This document shows positions 61,103 through 64,000 of a DNA stretch of 64,000 nt, one piece after another (the first letter of the stretch is position 1; every line of letters starts with the position of its first letter). The notes beneath the pieces are model-generated. The model was not told the DNA's origin. It searched no databases and was given only the letters and a program-made list of their open reading frames with translations. The stretch lies in NCBI RefSeq assembly GCF_016808095.1, contig NC_068970.1:63959130-64023129 (forward strand), read 5' to 3'. Origin of the DNA: Vigna angularis. Lineage: Eukaryota > Streptophyta > Magnoliopsida > Fabales > Fabaceae. Made by a program: the position numbers and the translations under genes.

Positions 61103-61714
61103 TCATTCGGGAACTTCAGGCACTTCGTAAGATTCTGCAGTAACCTCGGAGAGCCACAAACCAGGAAAAAGTGTCTGCAGAAACGAAACAAAACCAAGCC
61201 AAAAATTAAACAAGATTACGAGAAAGAAAGCATGAATATAGTTGATAATCCATGGGGTTAATGGTATTATTACATCCAAATTCTTCTGGATGATTCTGGG
61301 CCTCTTCTTGGGCCTCCTGGGAGGCCTGGTTCCGAGCAGGGCCCAGAAATCGTGTTCCACCTCCTCCTTCGTGAGTGAAACGGAAAACTTAGTTTTTTCT
61401 TCAATCTTCGTCGTCTTCTTCTTCTTCTTCATCTCTTGGGTGAGGGAATTGAGCTGGTTGGTGTGATGCGGTGCCTTGCAGGCGGCTCTTCGTGTTCGCA
61501 AATTCCAGGGTTTGGAATTGGGTTCTTGGAAGATGGAAACTTTGAGGTTGTCGGCGGCGACTCTGAGATCGAGTATGAGCTTCCTGCGAACGGCGGCGAT
61601 ATCGTCATGATCGTCGGCGACTTTGACGCACCTGAGGAATCTCTGGTTGCCCCATTTGAGACAGGGCATGGGGAAGTTGTGGAGAGGTTTGGATCTTTCC
61701 GGGCCCATAGCCAT
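61103..61714 (-). CDS. DUF1639 family protein
   Basis: Two exons on the minus strand, 61714-61274 and 61174-61103, separated by a 99-base GT-AG intron. The product has 170 residues. The DUF1639 signature is split by the intron. Exon 1 ends with DFWALLGTRPPRRPKKRPR (the basic motif at residues 130-140) and IIQKNLD. Exon 2 supplies TLFPGLWLSEVTAESYEV, the invariant FPGLWL block. The N-terminus has MGPERSKPLHNFPMPCLKWG, also typical. The middle carries a Lys-rich, coiled-coil-like stretch (EMKKKKKTTKIEEK). Function is unknown; the basic motif suggests a nuclear location (inference). Reading through the intron creates a false hydrophobic segment that mimics a membrane helix, so the unspliced frame should not be used. 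Confidence 0.9.
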   Translation of the reverse strand: MAMGPERSKPLHNFPMPCLKWGNQRFLRCVKVADDHDDIAAVRRKLILDLRVAADNLKVSIFQEPNSKPWNLRTRRAACKAPHHTNQLNSLTQEMKKKKKTTKIEEKTKFSVSLTKEEVEHDFWALLGTRPPRRPKKRPRIIQKNLDVIIPLTPWIINYIHAFFLVILFNFWLGFVSFLQTLFPGLWLSEVTAESYEVPEVPE

Positions 61715-62554
61715 GATCGTGGTTTTGGTGCTCGATGATCACCTTCTCCTGTACCTCGTACTCTGTTTAACGAGTTTGTTGTCTCAGGAAATTGGAGGCA
61801 GAGAAGCCAAATTAATATGAAACAAAAACAAAATAAAACGATGGTGGTGGCGTTCCGTTCGAGTTGGAGTTGCCAAACTGCAACTTTTCTATTCCTAACG
61901 TTGTTCTTTTTATAATTTCCTAAAATTATTAATGGAGACGTACTCATCTTGAATAAACTTATATATATCTATACTTACTGATATATGAAAAAAATACATT
62001 CTTTTTATTGTCGCAATATTTCTTTTATTTAACTGATTTTTATTGTTTTAAAATGTAAACACTCAAGTCCCATGAGATTATATTGATAAATGATTTTTTA
62101 ATCCAATGACGCCATCTGAAATTTATCCATCAGTGTCAAACTCCACTTTCGAAGGGCCTTCTGTATAATTTTAATTTTTTTAATAATTAAAGCACAATTT
62201 ACCTTAAAAAGAATTATTGATCAATAAAATAAAGACCATATAAATGTGACTAAATTATTTGAATAAAAGAAATTATTGTTGCTAAACTTCTAGAATTTTT
62301 TTTCTTCATTGTTCAACAAACTATTCATAGGTGTAGACAAAAAAAATCCACTCTTTGTCAATTTGATCCATTTGTTCCCATAGATTCTATTTAAAATTTA
62401 TTTTTATTAAAGTTCCATTTCATTTAAAATCCATTTTATTTAATCTATTATCTATATTTTATAACTCTTTTAAATTGAATATTCATTATTTGAATCCAAA
62501 TTTTTAAATATAAAAAAGTCGAAGGTTAAGAGAAACTAACCCAAAAATAAAGGT
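61715..62554. other. Promoter of the DUF1639 gene and AT-rich intergenic DNA
   Basis: The first ~200 bases are the leader/promoter of the minus-strand gene. Nothing else is recognised. Confidence 0.4.
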
Positions 62555-62960
62555 TGAAATGAACTAATATGAATTGAAAGTCGATACAAGTTGATTTAGA
62601 TGCAAGATCGAGCTAAGACGATAAGACGAAAGATCGACCTAAATTGACGCAAACTAAAAGTCAAGATGAGTTAATCTAGATTGAAGATTGAAATTACCCT
62701 GTTCGAGTTGAAGGTTGACATGATCTAACCCTATTCAAAGGTCAAGACGGACAAAACAAATGGAGTTGACTTGAATTGGCCTGAGTCAAAGGTCGAAAGG
62801 GACCGACGCTAGCTAAAGGTCGAAAGGAGTCGACGTCAGCTGAAAGTCAAGACAGACCAACTTAGACCGAAGATCAAAATGGACTAGTTTAAGTCGATGA
62901 TGGTCGAAATGACACATTTAAAGGTCAAGTGAGACAATCTCTTGACCGAAATTCAACTAA
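62555..62960. repeat. Degenerate ~27-bp minisatellite (GGTCGAAA/AGATCGA type)
   Basis: About 14 diverged direct copies of a unit close to GGTCGAAAGGGACCGACG-TAGCTGAAA can be laid out at 26-28-base steps. The clearest adjacent copies are at about 62800-62860. It is less AT-rich than its flanks and non-coding. A related, more decayed stretch lies at 26040-26280. Confidence 0.75.
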
Positions 62961-63838
62961 GTCAACATTTACTAAAATTTGACTTTGATAAAATCAACCC
63001 TAACTAATAACAACAGGTAAAAGTCGAATTTCTATTATAAATTCAATAATGAATAAACATTATTCGTACATGACACCAATTGTCATTATGACCATTCCAA
63101 CATAACTTTTTTCCTGAAACTGTTCTTTAAAATGTTGAAGAATTAGAAAAACTAAGGTATGAACATTCTTGGATCTGGCCAGCTTAAGATGAATATTGAG
63201 AGACCTTGAATCAGAAGAATTTTGTATTTGTCTAGCTGTCACTAGGGAGACAACAAAACTACAAGAACCAAAAGAGGATATAATGCATTTCATTGCGTCT
63301 TCATGCGTAGTTGTCTATATATAACTAATGTTTTTATTTTCCTTTACAGATATTTTCAGCTTAAAAATATGCATTCAACTACGAAGAAAAAAAAAAGATC
63401 AATTTGTACTCTAACTTCTTTTTTTTCACTTCTAGTCGCATAGACGAATTCAGATATTGTGATGTAAAAATACATTTGAAACAAAAACGCAAACTTGATA
63501 GATGGGGTCTTGACATCGATCATAAGGTTTTCTTTCGCAATCCATTACTTATTGTACTAGCCAGAAGATATCAACTAAAATCAGGACATTAAATTAGCTT
63601 TTAAAAAATTATCAATAAGTTATTTATTTAATATTTTTTTATCATTAGCTTAAAACTAATGAAGTAATAATTAAAATAACTGTTTCTCTAGAACAAAAAG
63701 TTGGGACGAAACCGCCCAAAATTTTTAGGGCTTTTAAAAAATAGGGGATAAAATAAGTAAAATTAATGTGAGCTAAAAATTTTCATAAAAGTAAAAGTTT
63801 AAGCTTAAAAAATACAAGGAAAAGTTGACTGCTTATAA

Positions 63839-63901
<63 letters not shown>

Positions 63902-64000
63902 ATTTATCTGATTTTATAACGGATTAATGACAATAGCTTCCTGAACTCTATCAATTTTTGAAAATGAGAACAATTTCAAAACAATTTTTTAAATAATATT
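62961..64000. other. AT-rich intergenic DNA to the window edge
   Basis: No gene is recognised. Short open frames at 63060-63293 and 63404-63592 match no known family. Confidence 0.45.
63842..63899. repeat. (TA)29 microsatellite
   Basis: An uninterrupted TA array of about 58 bases near the right edge of the window. Confidence 0.95.

Noticed and set aside
61175..61273. Hydrophobic membrane-like segment in the unspliced DUF1639 frame
   Set aside because: It lies exactly between a GT donor and a TTTCTGCAG acceptor. Removing it joins the two conserved halves of the family signature.
61242..61947. Plus-strand and second minus-strand frames over the DUF1639 gene
   Set aside because: They are shadows of the gene in other frames and match no family.

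Overview
This is a nuclear genomic window from a flowering plant, a eudicot and probably a papilionoid legume. The evidence is the set of plant-specific families (VQ, R2R3-MYB subgroup 20, BEE-type bHLH, DUF1639, ACA12/13-type Ca2+ pump), genes split by short GT-AG introns, very AT-rich intergenic DNA and long (TA)n microsatellites. The legume placement is an inference from the style of the repeats and is less certain than the eudicot call.

I support nine protein-coding loci. From left to right they are: a VQ-motif protein (1510-1959, +); a six-exon BEE-like bHLH factor (10538-12121, -); a three-exon subgroup-20 R2R3-MYB (20165-21463, +); an intronless alpha/beta-hydrolase (30721-31632, +); 40S ribosomal protein eS7 (CDS 33314-34637, +, five coding exons plus a 5'-UTR intron); a nine-exon M50B-like membrane metalloprotease (36219-39301, -); an ACA12/13-like plasma-membrane Ca2+-ATPase with a frameshift near its N-terminus (41136-44101, +); a fourteen-exon AMSH1-like deubiquitinase (46716-52871, +); a serine-rich MAKR/DUF1645-like protein (56424-57155, +); plus, as a tenth and smallest locus, a two-exon DUF1639 protein (61103-61714, -). 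The spliced models were built by hand from splice signals and reading phase. All close in frame, and their lengths agree with what I know of the families.

The genes do not form an operon or pathway. Several are regulatory (VQ, bHLH, MYB, MAKR-like), and the rest are housekeeping or membrane functions (ribosome, ESCRT-linked deubiquitination, intramembrane proteolysis, Ca2+ export). The right half (30.7-61.7 kb) is gene-dense. The left half and 21.5-30.7 kb are mostly repeats and AT-rich spacer.

The notable non-genic content is: a two-block minisatellite built on an AAGCTT-centred unit of about 33 bp (2.8-4.4 kb); a MULE-like element with long terminal inverted repeats around a GC-rich, gene-like core (5611-6461); an hAT-like non-autonomous element with imperfect terminal inverted repeats and a 7/8 target duplication (28093-29948); a small MITE-like inverted repeat (18815-18978); a degenerate minisatellite of about 27 bp near the right end (62.6-62.96 kb); and six long (TA)n arrays. 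The most consequential single observation is the Ca2+-ATPase frameshift. It fits a 7-base deletion exactly and separates the calmodulin-binding autoinhibitory N-terminus from an otherwise intact pump.
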